Source of the DNA: Candidatus Eisenbacteria bacterium
GTDB taxonomy: Bacteria > Desulfobacterota > Binatia > DP-6
Assembly (NCBI GenBank): GCA_035577985.1
Contig: DATJZY010000134.1
Coordinates: 1 to 37,810, forward strand
Direction: 5' to 3'
Length of the DNA: 37,810 nt
The notes beneath the pieces are model-generated. The model saw only the letters and a list, made by a program, of their open reading frames with translations, did not search any database and had not been told where the DNA came from. Each line of letters begins with the position of its first letter. Within the stretch, counting starts at the first letter, position 1. Positions 1 through 8,253 of this stretch are shown piece after piece. Position numbers and translations under genes: made by a program.

Positions 1-828
1 TCAGTCTCGCCAGTCGAGCGACTGGCGCATCATCTGCTCGTACTGCTCGAAGTCCATCTGCTTGTAGGCGGTCGCGATCATGTGCGCGTCCTCGCCGGCG
101 AGGTAGCGCAGCTTCGGGGCGGGATCGTGGACGGCGTCGTAGATGAGGTTCGCGACCTCGGCGGGATCGGCCATCTCGCCGCCGGGACGCAGCCGCACGA
201 GCCGTTCGTCGAAGCGCTCGGAGTACGCCCAGTAGGGCGACTTGGACGTGAATCCTGCGCCGGGGAACGCATTGTCCAGAAGCCGCGTCCCATACTGCCC
301 GGGCTCGATCAGGACCACGCGCACCCCGAACGGGTGCACCTCGAAGTGGAGCGCCTCGGAGATGGCTTCGAGCGCGTGCTTGCTGGCGGAGTAGTAGCCG
401 CCGTACGGCCGCGCGACGAGTCCGGCGATGGACGAGACGTTGACGATCGTGCCGGTGCGCCGCGAGCGCATGCGCGGCAACACCGCGCGGATCACGCGCA
501 GCGTGCCGAAGACGTTGGTGTCGAACTGCTTGTGGACGTCGTCCGGGGTCGCGTCCTCGATCGACGAGCGCAGCTCGATGCCGGCGTTGTTCACCAGCAC
601 GTCGACGTCGCCCGCCTCGCGCACGGCGGCGTCGACCGACGCCTGGTCGCAGACGTCGAGCCGGGCGACGCGGATCGACAGGCGCTCCTCGACCGCCGCG
701 GCGAGCTCCCTGGGCGCCTTCGCCGGGGTGCGCATCGTCGCGAGCACCCGGTCGCCGGCGCGCGCGAAGCGGAGCGCCGTCAGCAGTCCGAAGCCACTCG
801 AGCAGCCGGTGACGAGAACGTTCGCCAT
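1..828 (-). CDS. SDR-family NAD(P)-dependent oxidoreductase
   Basis: Classical short-chain dehydrogenase/reductase of 275 residues, the usual length. Visible motifs are the nucleotide-binding TGCSSGFG (residues 7-14), NNAG (80-83), the catalytic Ser in VNVSS (about 132-133) and YSASK with Tyr146 and Lys150. The reaction is reversible oxidation of an alcohol or reduction of a ketone in the cytoplasm; the substrate cannot be read from sequence. The reading frame stays open upstream of the ATG at 828, but only from here does the protein begin directly with the Rossmann strand MANVLVTG. The stop lies exactly at the window edge, so the gene is complete. It diverges from the cupin-TetR pair, which may share its regulation. 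Family assignment is secure; role unknown. Confidence 0.93.
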   Translation of the reverse strand: MANVLVTGCSSGFGLLTALRFARAGDRVLATMRTPAKAPRELAAAVEERLSIRVARLDVCDQASVDAAVREAGDVDVLVNNAGIELRSSIEDATPDDVHKQFDTNVFGTLRVIRAVLPRMRSRRTGTIVNVSSIAGLVARPYGGYYSASKHALEAISEALHFEVHPFGVRVVLIEPGQYGTRLLDNAFPGAGFTSKSPYWAYSERFDERLVRLRPGGEMADPAEVANLIYDAVHDPAPKLRYLAGEDAHMIATAYKQMDFEQYEQMMRQSLDWRD

Positions 829-835
829 GGGCCGC

Positions 836-864
836 TTCTGACCACACTGACCGATTGAATGCAA
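836..864 (-). promoter_or_regulatory. putative promoter of the SDR gene
   Basis: On the minus strand TTGCAT (859-864) is followed after 17 nt by TCAGAA (836-841), which ends 7 nt before the ATG. The -35 is good; the -10 is poor. Its -35 overlaps that of the opposite cupin promoter by 2 bp. Confidence 0.35.
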
Positions 865-883
865 TGGGTCATTCAGGTATCCA
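855..883 (+). promoter_or_regulatory. putative promoter of the cupin-TetR pair
   Basis: TTGAAT (855-860), a 17-nt spacer and TATCCA (878-883) lie 5 nt before the ATG at 889. If used, transcription would start at or next to the start codon and give a leaderless mRNA. This supports 889 over the in-frame ATG at 859, which would lie inside the -35 box. Confidence 0.45.
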
Positions 884-888
884 GGGGC

Positions 889-1191
889 ATGGCGGACGCC
901 GAACCCCTGGGGGACGTCGCGACCCGGCTCCTGTTCGAGAACGAGCGGGTGAAGGTCTGGGAGATGCTGCTCGAGCCGGGCGAGGCCTCGGCACGACACG
1001 AGCACACCATGGACTACCTCCTGTGCATCATCGAGGGCACGAGCATCGACGCCGACTCGGACGGCGGGCAGCGCCTGACGATCCCGGTCGAGCCCGGCAC
1101 CGTCTTCTGCGTGCCGCGCGGCGGCGTCGAGCGGGCCGTCAACCGAAGCCGGACGCGCTTTCGCGAGATCCTGATCGAGCTGAAGGACTGA
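889..1191 (+). CDS. small single-domain cupin protein
   Basis: A 100-residue protein made of one cupin barrel. The first cupin motif is visible around RHEHTMDYLLCIIEG, with two His as potential metal ligands, and the second around VPRGGVERAVNRS. Small cupins bind a metal or small ligand and act as isomerases, dioxygenases or sensors; nothing here picks one. An in-frame ATG at 859 would add ten residues that do not look like cupin sequence, and a promoter-like element sits over it, so 889 is preferred. The stop TGA overlaps the ATG of the TetR gene by one base (TGATG), so the two are probably co-translated. The pairing suggests a ligand-linked regulatory module, which is inference. Confidence 0.82.
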   Translation: MADAEPLGDVATRLLFENERVKVWEMLLEPGEASARHEHTMDYLLCIIEGTSIDADSDGGQRLTIPVEPGTVFCVPRGGVERAVNRSRTRFREILIELKD

Positions 1192-1808
1192 TGGCCCGCG
1201 CCGCCACCGCCGCCCGGCGCACGCCCGACGACAAGCGCACCGTCATCCTCGACGCCGCGCTCCTGCTGTTCGGCCGCTATGGCTACCGCCGCACCTCCAT
1301 CGACGACATCGCGCGCGAGGCCGGCATCGCCAAGGGCACCGTCTACCTCTACTTCGAGACGAAGGAAGCGATCTTCCGCGCGCTCTCGCGGCGCGTGCTC
1401 GACGGCGTGCTCGCCCAGGCGCGCCGGGCCGCGGCGCTGCGGGGGACGCTCGAGGCGCGCCTCGGCGCCATCCTCGGGGCGAAGTTCGGCTTCTTCCACG
1501 ACTTGCTCCATGGCTCGCCGCACGCGAGCGAGCTGATCGACTCGACGAGCCAGCTCGGGGCCGACATCCTGGCCAAGGCCGACGCCGCCTACGCGCAGCT
1601 TCTCACCAAGGCGATCGCCGACGCCATCCGCCGAGGTGAGGTGACGCCGCGCCGGATCGGTCTCACGCCCGATGCGATCGCCGACCTGCTCATGGCCGGC
1701 GCGCACGGCGTCGAGCATTCGGCGAAGCCGCCGCTCACGAGCGAAGCGCATCGCGCGAAGCTCGCGACGCTCGTGCGCGTCGTCGTCGCGGCGCTCGCGG
1801 TGCGCTGA
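1191..1808 (+). CDS. TetR/AcrR-family transcriptional regulator
   Basis: A 205-residue TetR-type repressor. The N-terminal helix-turn-helix is clear: ILDAALLLFGRYGYRRTS, then IDDIAREAGIAKGTVYLYF and the family's YFETKEAIF segment. The all-helical C-terminal ligand and dimer domain is divergent, as usual. The ATG at 1191 overlaps the stop of the cupin gene by one base, so the two form a unit. Likely targets by position are its own operon and the divergent SDR gene, whose promoter interlocks with this operon's promoter; no clear palindromic operator was identified there. The stop at 1808 faces the convergent VOC gene with only 3 nt between. Ligand unknown. Confidence 0.9.
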   Translation: MARAATAARRTPDDKRTVILDAALLLFGRYGYRRTSIDDIAREAGIAKGTVYLYFETKEAIFRALSRRVLDGVLAQARRAAALRGTLEARLGAILGAKFGFFHDLLHGSPHASELIDSTSQLGADILAKADAAYAQLLTKAIADAIRRGEVTPRRIGLTPDAIADLLMAGAHGVEHSAKPPLTSEAHRAKLATLVRVVVAALAVR

Positions 1809-1811
1809 GGA

Positions 1812-2336
1812 TCACATCCTCCGGATCGGATCGTTGCCGTCCCACTCGCGCGCGACCTCGGCGATGTGCCGGAAGAAGGCGCCCTTGGCCCCACTCGAGT
1901 CGGACAGCTCGACCACCGTGCCCGGGTGCGCCTCGGTGTCGAAGTAGACGAAGCGGCCGTTGGCGCCGCCCGCGACGCCCGCCTGTTCGACGACGCAGCC
2001 GGCGGCGAGGCAGCGCTCGAGGTCGGCCTCGAACGTGTTCGTCCAGTAGGCCACGTGCTGGAGGCCCTCGCGCCCGGCGGCGAGGAAGTCGCGGTACATC
2101 GACGGCGCGTCGCCCCGCTGCTGGATCAGCTCGATCTGCAGGTCGCCGGAGTTGCCGAGCGCGATCGACACCTCGAGCGGCGAGGGCTTGCCGCGATAGG
2201 TGAACTCGGTGATCGGCGCGCGCTCGAAGTAGAAGAAGGGACCGACGCCGAGGACGGTCGTCCAATGGCGCAGCGCGGCCTCGATGTCGCGCACGACGTA
2301 GCCGTTCTGGCGGATTGCACCGAAGATCCGGCTCAT
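1812..2336 (-). CDS. VOC-family protein (glyoxalase/epimerase-like)
   Basis: A 174-residue vicinal-oxygen-chelate protein. The paired beta-alpha-beta-beta-beta modules are recognisable: the first runs from IRQNGYVVRDIEAALRHW, with a His candidate metal ligand, and the second from EGLQHVAYWTN, with another His. An acidic ligand is likely in the HPGTVVELSD strand. Relatives include methylmalonyl-CoA epimerase-like and dioxygenase-like proteins; the reaction here is undetermined. The ATG at 2336 is chosen; an in-frame GTG at 2345 would overlap the promoter-like -10. It is divergent from ileS and convergent with the TetR gene. Family call is firm; substrate unknown. Confidence 0.88.
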   Translation of the reverse strand: MSRIFGAIRQNGYVVRDIEAALRHWTTVLGVGPFFYFERAPITEFTYRGKPSPLEVSIALGNSGDLQIELIQQRGDAPSMYRDFLAAGREGLQHVAYWTNTFEADLERCLAAGCVVEQAGVAGGANGRFVYFDTEAHPGTVVELSDSSGAKGAFFRHIAEVAREWDGNDPIRRM

Positions 2337-2341
2337 GCCGC

Positions 2342-2370
2342 TCACTAGCGCAGTCGGCCTCTCCTTTGAA
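2342..2370 (-). promoter_or_regulatory. putative promoter of the VOC gene
   Basis: On the minus strand TTCAAA (2365-2370), 17 nt, TAGTGA (2342-2347), then 5 nt to the ATG. The -35 shares five bases with the opposite ileS -35 through the palindrome CCTTTGAAAGG (2363-2373 region). Confidence 0.4.
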
Positions 2371-2394
2371 AGGCCCCAGGGCCGCTGCTACGGT
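2366..2394 (+). promoter_or_regulatory. putative promoter of ileS-lspA
   Basis: TTGAAA (2366-2371), 17-nt spacer, TACGGT (2389-2394), 14 nt before the ileS ATG. No T-box-like leader fits in the space, so antitermination control of ileS by tRNA is unlikely here. Confidence 0.42.
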
Positions 2395-2408
2395 CGGCCG
2401 CTCCGCCG

Positions 2409-5135
2409 ATGGACTACAAGGACACCCTGAACCTGCCGCGCACCGAGTTCCCCATGAAGGCGAACCTCGCGCAGCGCGAGCCGGCGACGCTCGAGCGGTG
2501 GGCGCAGATGGACGTCTACCGCCAGCTCCTCGAGCACAATCGGGGCAAGCCGCCGTTCGTCCTCCACGACGGCCCGCCGTACGCGAACGGCAACATCCAC
2601 ATCGGCCACGCCCTCAACAAGATCCTGAAGGACATCGTCGTGAAGTCGCGGGCGATGATGGGCCGCTACACGCCGTACATCCCCGGGTGGGATTGTCACG
2701 GGCTGCCGATCGAGCTTCAGGTCGAGAAGGAGATCGGGCGCGCCAAGAAGGACGCGATGCCGAAGCCGGAGGTCCGTGAGCTGTGCCGGCAGTACGCGAG
2801 CAAGTACGTCGGCATCCAGCGGCAGGAGTTCCAGCGCCTCGGGGTTCTCGCCGACTGGGAGCACCCGTACCTCACGATGGACTTCGGCTACGAGGCCGAG
2901 GAGATCCGCGTCCTCGGACGCTGCATCGAGGTGGGGCTCCTCTATCGGGGCAAGAAGCCGGTCCACTGGTGCGCGTCGTGCGCGACGGCGCTCGCCGAAG
3001 CCGAGGTCGAGTACGCCGATCTCACGTCGCCGTCGGTGTACGTCGCCTACGCGCTCACGGCGCCCGTCGCCGGCGTCGACGGCGTCGCGGCGGCGGCCTG
3101 GACGACCACCCCGTGGACGCTGCCCGCGAGCCTCGCGATCGCCGTCCATCCCGAGCACGAGTACGTCGTCGTCGACGCCGGCGGGCGGAAGCTCCTCGTC
3201 GCCGCCGAGCGCGTCGAGACACTCGCCAAGGCGATGCGTCTCCCGAGCGTACCGCGCGAGCTCGCGCGCGTGCGCGGGCGCGATCTCGAGGGCATGCGGG
3301 CGCGGCATCCGTGGCTCGATCGCGAGGTGCCGGTCGTGCTCGCCGACTACGTGACGCTCGAGAGCGGCACGGGCCTCGTCCACACCGCCCCCGGTCACGG
3401 TCACGACGACTACCAGACCGGGCTCCGCTACAAGCTCGACGTCTACGCCCCGGTCGACGATCGCGGGCGCTTCACCGACGAGGTGCCCGAGTGGAAGGGC
3501 GAGCGCGTCTTCGACGCCGACCCGAAGATCGTGGCGCATCTGCGGTCGGCGGGCACGCTGCTCGCCGCCGAGGACTTCGTCCACAGCTACCCGCACTGCT
3601 GGCGCTGCAAGAACCCGATCGTGTTCCGCGCCACGGAGCAGTGGTTCGTCGGCATGGACCGCGCGCACCTGCGCCAGCGCGCGCTCGACGAGATCGATCG
3701 GGTGAAGTGGGTGCCGCCGTGGGGCCGCGATCGCATCTACGGCATGATCTCCGCCCGGCCCGACTGGTGCATCTCGCGCCAGCGTGACTGGGGCGTGCCG
3801 ATCGTCGCCGTCTACTGCGAGGCCTGCGGGAAGGCGCACTTCAGCCGAGCCCTGTGCGATCACGTGGCCGGCATCTTCGAGCGCGAGGGCGCCGACGCCT
3901 GGTTCCGGCGGCCGGTGGCGGACCTCGTCCCCCCGGGCTTCACGTGCGACGCGTGCGGCGGCACGACGTTCCGTCGCGAGACCGACATCCTCGACGTCTG
4001 GTTCGACTCGGGCGCGAGCTGGTCCGCCGTGGTCGAGAAGCGTCCCGAGCTCGGCGGGCACGCCGACATGTACCTGGAAGGGAGCGATCAGCATCGCGGC
4101 TGGTTCCACTCCGCGCTCCTCACGCGCGTCGCCGTCGCCGAGCGGGCGCCGTTCGACGTCGTGCTCACGCACGGCTTCACGCTCGACGGCCAGGGCCGCA
4201 AGATGTCGAAGTCGAGCTTCAACGCGGTCGCGCCCAACCAGCTCATCAAGAAGTACGGCGCCGAGATCCTGCGCCTGTGGGTGGCGGCCGAGGACTACCG
4301 CGAGGACGTCCGCATCTCGGACGAGATCTTCGCGACCCTCTCCGAAGCCTACCGGCGGATCCGCAACACAGCGCGCTTCCTGCTCTCGAATCTGTACGAC
4401 TTCGACCCGGCGCGCGACGCGATCGCCACCGCGCGGCTCCCTGAGCTGGAGCGCTGGATCCTGCACCGCACGCACGGCCTCATCGAGCGCGTGCGCGAGG
4501 CCTACGAAGCCTACGAGTTCCACCTGATCTATCACGCGCTCAACAACTTCTGCGCGGTGGACCTCTCGTCGCTCTACCTCGACGTCCGCAAGGACCGCCT
4601 GTACTGCGAGAAGGCGACGAGTCCCGAGCGCCGCGCGACGCAGACGGCGATGCACGCGGTCTGCGACACGCTGCTGCGCCTCATGGCGCCGGTCCTCTCC
4701 TTCACGGCCGAGGAGGCGTGGGGGTTCCTTCCCGGTGCTCCGACCCCGAGCGTCTTCCTCGCAGGCCTGCCCGAGGCGCCGGCCGAGTGGAGCGACGCCG
4801 CGCTCGGCACCCGCTACGACAAGCTCCTCGAGCTGCGCGGCGAGGTGACGAAGGCGATCGAGGACGCACGGCGCGCCGGCGTGGTGAAGCAGTCGAGCGA
4901 GGCCAAGGCGGTGATCCATGCGACGCCGGCGGTCGCCGAGCTGCTACGCGCGACCGACGACGTGCGATCGTTCCTCATCCTGGGCGACCTGGAAGTCCGC
5001 GCGTCCGCCGCGCTGCGGGTCGAGGTCGAGAAGGCGTCCGGCGGCAAGTGCGAGCGCTGCTGGAACGCGCGCCAGCTCGGCACGCGCCCCGACCATCCGG
5101 CGCTCTGCGAGCGCTGCGCCGGGGTCGTTCCGTGA
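2409..5135 (+). CDS. ileS: isoleucyl-tRNA synthetase
   Basis: A 908-residue class I aminoacyl-tRNA synthetase, close to the family's usual 900-940, charging tRNA-Ile with isoleucine in the cytoplasm. The signatures are all present: HIGH at residues 64-67 in [17 protein letters not shown], the large CP1 editing insertion that hydrolyses mischarged valine (residues about 190-390, including [13 protein letters not shown]), WFDSGASW, and KMSKS at 598-602. The C-terminal anticodon-binding helical domain ends in a zinc-binding motif with Cys pairs (KCERCW and LCERC). The ATG at 2409 gives the typical N-terminus [10 protein letters not shown]. Its stop overlaps the GTG start of lspA by 4 nt (GTGA), the well-known ileS-lspA arrangement. 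Confidence 0.98.
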   Translation: MDYKDTLNLPRTEFPMKANLAQREPATLERWAQMDVYRQLLEHNRGKPPFVLHDGPPYANGNIHIGHALNKILKDIVVKSRAMMGRYTPYIPGWDCHGLPIELQVEKEIGRAKKDAMPKPEVRELCRQYASKYVGIQRQEFQRLGVLADWEHPYLTMDFGYEAEEIRVLGRCIEVGLLYRGKKPVHWCASCATALAEAEVEYADLTSPSVYVAYALTAPVAGVDGVAAAAWTTTPWTLPASLAIAVHPEHEYVVVDAGGRKLLVAAERVETLAKAMRLPSVPRELARVRGRDLEGMRARHPWLDREVPVVLADYVTLESGTGLVHTAPGHGHDDYQTGLRYKLDVYAPVDDRGRFTDEVPEWKGERVFDADPKIVAHLRSAGTLLAAEDFVHSYPHCWRCKNPIVFRATEQWFVGMDRAHLRQRALDEIDRVKWVPPWGRDRIYGMISARPDWCISRQRDWGVPIVAVYCEACGKAHFSRALCDHVAGIFEREGADAWFRRPVADLVPPGFTCDACGGTTFRRETDILDVWFDSGASWSAVVEKRPELGGHADMYLEGSDQHRGWFHSALLTRVAVAERAPFDVVLTHGFTLDGQGRKMSKSSFNAVAPNQLIKKYGAEILRLWVAAEDYREDVRISDEIFATLSEAYRRIRNTARFLLSNLYDFDPARDAIATARLPELERWILHRTHGLIERVREAYEAYEFHLIYHALNNFCAVDLSSLYLDVRKDRLYCEKATSPERRATQTAMHAVCDTLLRLMAPVLSFTAEEAWGFLPGAPTPSVFLAGLPEAPAEWSDAALGTRYDKLLELRGEVTKAIEDARRAGVVKQSSEAKAVIHATPAVAELLRATDDVRSFLILGDLEVRASAALRVEVEKASGGKCERCWNARQLGTRPDHPALCERCAGVVP

Positions 5136-5629
5136 TCGACCGGCGGCTACGTCTCGCCGCGCTGGTGGCCGTCTGCGTCGTCGTCGTCGACCAGGCGACG
5201 AAGACGCTCGTCGAGCACACGATGACGCTCTACGAATCGATCCCGCTGCTCCCGTTCCTGTCCCTCACGTACGTGCGCAACACCGGGGCCGCGTTCGGGC
5301 TCCTGCGCGACCTCCCGGTGGCGCTGCGCTTGCCGCTCTTCGTGGTCGTCACGGTCGTCGCCGTCGCGACGCTCTGGTCGTACCTCCGCCAGGTGCGCGC
5401 CGACGAGCTGTGGGTCGCGGGCGCGCTCGGCGGCATCCTCGGCGGCGCCGCCGGCAACTTCATCTGCCGCGTCCGCTACGGCGAGGTGGTCGATTTCGTC
5501 CACCTCCATTACCGGGGCTTCGACTGGCCGATGTTCAACGTCGCCGACTCGGCGATCTCGATCGGCGTGGCGCTGGTGCTCGTACACTCGCTGCGATCGC
5601 AGCCGCGCGCGCAGGCCGCGACCGACTGA
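5132..5629 (+). CDS. lspA: lipoprotein signal peptidase (signal peptidase II)
   Basis: A 165-residue inner-membrane aspartyl protease that removes the signal peptide from diacylglyceryl-modified prolipoproteins. Four hydrophobic segments are visible. Family motifs are VVDQATK near the N-terminus, [23 protein letters not shown] and FNVADSAI. The catalytic aspartates match Asp121 (VVD) and Asp139 (VAD), with Asn109, Arg113 and Asn136 also kept. Residue 112 is Cys where the family nearly always has Asp (NxxDR). The GTG start at 5132 overlaps the ileS stop, implying translational coupling. It is needed for the lipoproteins that the envelope genes at the right end suggest. Confidence 0.96.
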   Translation: MIDRRLRLAALVAVCVVVVDQATKTLVEHTMTLYESIPLLPFLSLTYVRNTGAAFGLLRDLPVALRLPLFVVVTVVAVATLWSYLRQVRADELWVAGALGGILGGAAGNFICRVRYGEVVDFVHLHYRGFDWPMFNVADSAISIGVALVLVHSLRSQPRAQAATD

Positions 5630-5634
5630 CCCGC

Positions 5635-5664
5635 TTGCCGCCCGGCATGCTCCTCGTGTTAGAC
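5635..5664 (+). promoter_or_regulatory. putative promoter of the second SDR gene
   Basis: TTGCCG (5635-5640), 18-nt spacer and TTAGAC (5659-5664) end 8 nt before the ATG at 5673. It starts 5 nt after the lspA stop, so this gene probably has its own start of transcription with almost no leader. Confidence 0.38.
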
Positions 5665-5672
5665 GCGGGGGC

Positions 5673-6539
5673 ATGAAGGAATTCAGAGGACGCGTAGCGG
5701 TCGTCACCGGGAGCGCATCGGGCATCGGTCTCGCGACCGCCGAGCGCCTGGCGGCCGAAGGCATGAGGATGGTGCTCGCGGACGTCGAGGAGGGCGCGCT
5801 ACGGGCGGCATCCGAACGGCTCGCTGCGCGGGGCGCGACGGTGCTCGCGGTCCGGACCGACGTCACGAAGCCCGAGCAGGTCGACGCCCTCGCGCGCCGC
5901 GCCTACGAGCAGTTCGGCGCCGTGCACGTCGTCTTCAACAACGCCGGCGTCGAGGTGACCGGCGCGATCTTCGAGAACTCCGTGTCGGATCTTCGCTGGG
6001 TCGTCGACGTGAACCTCCTGGGGGTCCTCTACGGCATCCGGAGCTTCGTGCCGCGCATGCTCGAGGCCGGCAGCGAGGGCCACGTCGTGTCGACCGCATC
6101 ACTGGCGGGGCTCACGACCGCGCCGTATCTCGACGTCTACTGCGTGACCAAGTTCGGCGTCGTCGCGGCGATGGAGTGCCTCTACAAGGAGCTCTGCGCG
6201 ACGGGGTCGGCGCTCCGCGCGTCGGTGGTGTGTCCGGGCCTCATCAACACCAACCTCATGAATGCCGAGCGCAATCGTCCCGCCGATCGTCGGGAGCCGG
6301 GAACGGCCGCGCCGAGCGCGGGCGGCATGGCGATGGACGCGATGCTGCGCGCCGGGCTCGAGACCGGCTATCCGCCGTCGGTCGTCGCCGACGCGGTCTT
6401 CCAGGGAATTCGCGACCAGCGCTTCTGGGTGATCCCGTCGCAGGCCGAGCTGAAGGCGAACATCTACACGCGGCTCGACGAGGTGCGCGAGGAGCGGAAC
6501 CCGGCGATCGAGGTAGCGGGGCTTCCCAGCCCGACCTGA
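5673..6539 (+). CDS. SDR-family oxidoreductase
   Basis: A 288-residue classical SDR. It shows the cofactor motif TGSASGIG (12-19), an acidic residue after the second strand (Asp37 in VLADVEEG, which usually favours NAD over NADP), NNAG (89-92), the catalytic Ser in TASLAG (about 143) and YCVTK with Tyr156 and Lys160. The PG motif after the sixth strand is also present (VVCPGLINTNLM). It is slightly longer than the 250-residue core, with a C-terminal helical extension. It is not clearly similar to the SDR at the left edge outside the core motifs. Substrate unknown; alcohol or keto-acyl chemistry is likely. It is convergent with the Mrp ATPase gene, 19 nt apart. Confidence 0.93.
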   Translation: MKEFRGRVAVVTGSASGIGLATAERLAAEGMRMVLADVEEGALRAASERLAARGATVLAVRTDVTKPEQVDALARRAYEQFGAVHVVFNNAGVEVTGAIFENSVSDLRWVVDVNLLGVLYGIRSFVPRMLEAGSEGHVVSTASLAGLTTAPYLDVYCVTKFGVVAAMECLYKELCATGSALRASVVCPGLINTNLMNAERNRPADRREPGTAAPSAGGMAMDAMLRAGLETGYPPSVVADAVFQGIRDQRFWVIPSQAELKANIYTRLDEVREERNPAIEVAGLPSPT

Positions 6540-6558
6540 CGCCCGAACGGGTGGGCGG

Positions 6559-7653
6559 CTACCGCAGAACCGTGAGACCTGGCGGCCGGGGCGCCGCGGC
6601 CGCCGCTTGGCGCCGCGTCGCCTCGTCGAGCCGCACCAGCACCCGCTCGGCGATCTCGCGATAGGCGCGCGACACGGGGTGCGACGGCTCGGCGACGACG
6701 ATCGGGCGGCCGGCGTCGGCCGCCTCGCGCACGGCGCGCACGAGCGGCAGCTCCCCCAGGAACGGCACGCCGAGCTCGCGCGCCATGCTCGCGCCGCCGC
6801 CGTGACCGAACAGCTCGGCGCGCGCGCCGCAGCCGGGGCAGAGGTGGTAGCTCATGTTCTCGATCACGCCGAGCACGGGCGCGTTCACCTGGCGGAACAT
6901 CTGGATGCCGCGCCGCACGTCGGCGAGCGCCACGTCCTGCGGCGTCGTGACCACGATGCCGCCCGTGATCGGCACCTGCTGCGTGAGCGTCAGCTGCACG
7001 TCGCCGGTGCCGGGCGGGAGATCGAGCACGAGGAGGTCGAGCTGGCCCCAGTCGCAGTTGCGCAGGAACTCGGTGATGAGCTTGGTCAGCATCGGGCCGC
7101 GCCAGATGATCGGCGTCTCGTCGGCGACGAAGAAGCCCATCGACATGACCCGCAGGCCGTAGCGCTCGATCGGGACGAGCCGGCGTCCCTCGCCTGGCCC
7201 CGACTTCTCGGTGATGCCGAGCATGAGCGGCACCGACGGACCGTAGACGTCGGCGTCCATGAGGCCGACGTTCGCGCGCAGCGTCGCGAGGGCGAGGGCG
7301 AGGTTGGTGGCGACGGTCGACTTGCCGACGCCGCCCTTGCCGCTCGAGACCGCGATCACGTGCTCGACGCCGGGGATCGGCTGGGGGCCGCGACGCGCCG
7401 CCGGCTGCTCGGCCTGCTCGCGTACGATCTCGATCGTGCCGGTGACGCCCGGCGTGGCGGCGATCGCCTGGTGCACGGCGCGGGCGATCTCCTGCACGAC
7501 GTCTTCCTTGGCCGTGCTCGGCGCGAGCCGCACGGTGACGCCGCTCGCCGACACCTCGATGTCGCGCACGACGCCGAACGACACGATGTCCCGCGTGAAG
7601 CCCGGATACGGGATGATCTTCAGTCGCTCGAGCAGCTCCTGCGGGGTGGGCAT
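6559..7653 (-). CDS. apbC: Mrp/NBP35-family P-loop ATPase (Fe-S cluster carrier)
   Basis: A 364-residue cytoplasmic ATPase that binds and transfers iron-sulfur clusters to apoproteins. It has the MIP18/DUF59-type N-terminal domain (residues about 5-80), the deviant Walker A SSGKGGVGKST (103-113), the MDADVYGPS switch region, LVLDLPPGTGD, and the cluster-ligating CPGC (Cys272 and Cys275) after VIENMSYHL. A helical tail with Pro and Ala repeats ends the protein. Length and order are typical of bacterial Mrp (ApbC). The ATG at 7653 gives the full MIP18-like start. It stands alone between a convergent SDR and a divergent XRE gene. Its function would serve the ferredoxin and di-iron proteins in the region, but no specific client is implied. 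Confidence 0.96.
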   Translation of the reverse strand: MPTPQELLERLKIIPYPGFTRDIVSFGVVRDIEVSASGVTVRLAPSTAKEDVVQEIARAVHQAIAATPGVTGTIEIVREQAEQPAARRGPQPIPGVEHVIAVSSGKGGVGKSTVATNLALALATLRANVGLMDADVYGPSVPLMLGITEKSGPGEGRRLVPIERYGLRVMSMGFFVADETPIIWRGPMLTKLITEFLRNCDWGQLDLLVLDLPPGTGDVQLTLTQQVPITGGIVVTTPQDVALADVRRGIQMFRQVNAPVLGVIENMSYHLCPGCGARAELFGHGGGASMARELGVPFLGELPLVRAVREAADAGRPIVVAEPSHPVSRAYREIAERVLVRLDEATRRQAAAAAPRPPGLTVLR

Positions 7654-7662
7654 CCGGGCCGG

Positions 7663-7691
7663 GCATTAGCAACGGCCCAGGGATGGGGCAA
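7663..7691 (-). promoter_or_regulatory. putative promoter of the Mrp ATPase gene
   Basis: On the minus strand TTGCCC (7686-7691), 17 nt, TAATGC (7663-7668) preceded by TG one base upstream (extended -10). It ends 9 nt before the ATG, predicting a near-leaderless transcript. Confidence 0.45.
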
Positions 7692-7755
7692 GGCAAGCGT
7701 CATGAATTGGACGACAAGGCTGTGAGCGGCGATAAGGCACCGGCCGCGTCAGCCT

Positions 7756-7777
7756 CCCTCCGAGACTTTTCGGGGGG
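7756..7777 (+). other. hairpin upstream of the XRE gene
   Basis: An 8-bp stem (7756-7763 with 7770-7777, one G-T pair) and a 6-nt loop lie 45 nt before the XRE start. Its role is unknown: leader structure or chance. No riboswitch class is recognised between 7692 and 7822. Confidence 0.25.
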
Positions 7778-7822
7778 TTGTGCCCTGGCACCTGGGTTGC
7801 TTCCGGCCACAGCGAGACGCCT

Positions 7823-8077
7823 ATGCAAGCAAACGCGACCACCCCGATCCCCTCCAACCCGCCGAGCGACGCCGGACGCATCATCCGCGCTTGGCGGCAG
7901 CGGGCCGGCCTCACCCAGGAAGGTCTCGCGCAAGCGCTGAGCGTCACGTTCTCCACCGTCTCGCGGTGGGAGAACGGGCACGTGCTGCCGTCGAAGCTGG
8001 CGTGGCGCGCGCTTCAGCAGCTCGCCGACGAGCGCGGCTGCCCGCTCGACACGAAAGTCCTGGAGCAGCACAGCTGA
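7823..8077 (+). CDS. small XRE-type helix-turn-helix protein
   Basis: An 84-residue protein consisting almost only of a Cro/C1-type HTH (residues about 17-70). The pattern IIRAWRQRAGLTQEGLAQAL, then STVSRWENGHVLPS is textbook, with the recognition helix at TFSTVSRWE. No ligand or oligomerisation domain follows. Such stand-alone HTH proteins often act as antitoxin-like or accessory regulators, but no toxin gene is adjacent. The ATG at 7823 is preferred; the frame is open from a TTG at 7778 but the extra residues look non-coding. A strong hairpin follows 34 nt after the stop. Regulatory targets are unknown. Confidence 0.8.
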   Translation: MQANATTPIPSNPPSDAGRIIRAWRQRAGLTQEGLAQALSVTFSTVSRWENGHVLPSKLAWRALQQLADERGCPLDTKVLEQHS

Positions 8078-8110
8078 GATGCCGTCCCACGTCCTCGAGC
8101 GTTCCTCCAC

Positions 8111-8138
8111 TGCCGCGCCAGCTCGGCTGGCCGCGGCA
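8111..8138 (+). terminator. GC-rich hairpin after the XRE gene
   Basis: A 12-bp stem (8111-8122 with 8126-8138, one bulged C at 8131) and a 3-nt loop. It is terminator-like by position and stability but lacks a T-run, so it may depend on other factors. The remaining stretch 8139-8253 holds no recognisable element beyond a weak GATAGAT box 7 nt before the Smr gene. Confidence 0.45.
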
Positions 8139-8253
8139 TGCCGGTCGCGCGTACCACGAACGCGACACCCTCGCGTCCTACCCCGACCCGAGACGTAGTC
8201 CTGGGTCGGCGTGCTAGTAGCGTCGCGCCGGCGCGTGATGATAGATCGCCGGT

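Noticed and set aside
829..1005. N-terminal extension of the left-edge SDR to 1005
   Set aside because: The added residues do not resemble SDR sequence and overlap the divergent cupin gene and both promoters.
2346..2408. T-box or other riboswitch before ileS
   Set aside because: The gap is only about 60 nt and the likely transcription start is next to the ATG.
2388..4919. Long open frame on the minus strand opposite ileS
   Set aside because: Antisense shadow of a certain gene; low-complexity composition without domains.
7778..7822. TTG start at 7778 for the XRE gene
   Set aside because: Would add 15 residues without HTH character; the ATG at 7823 fits the family better.
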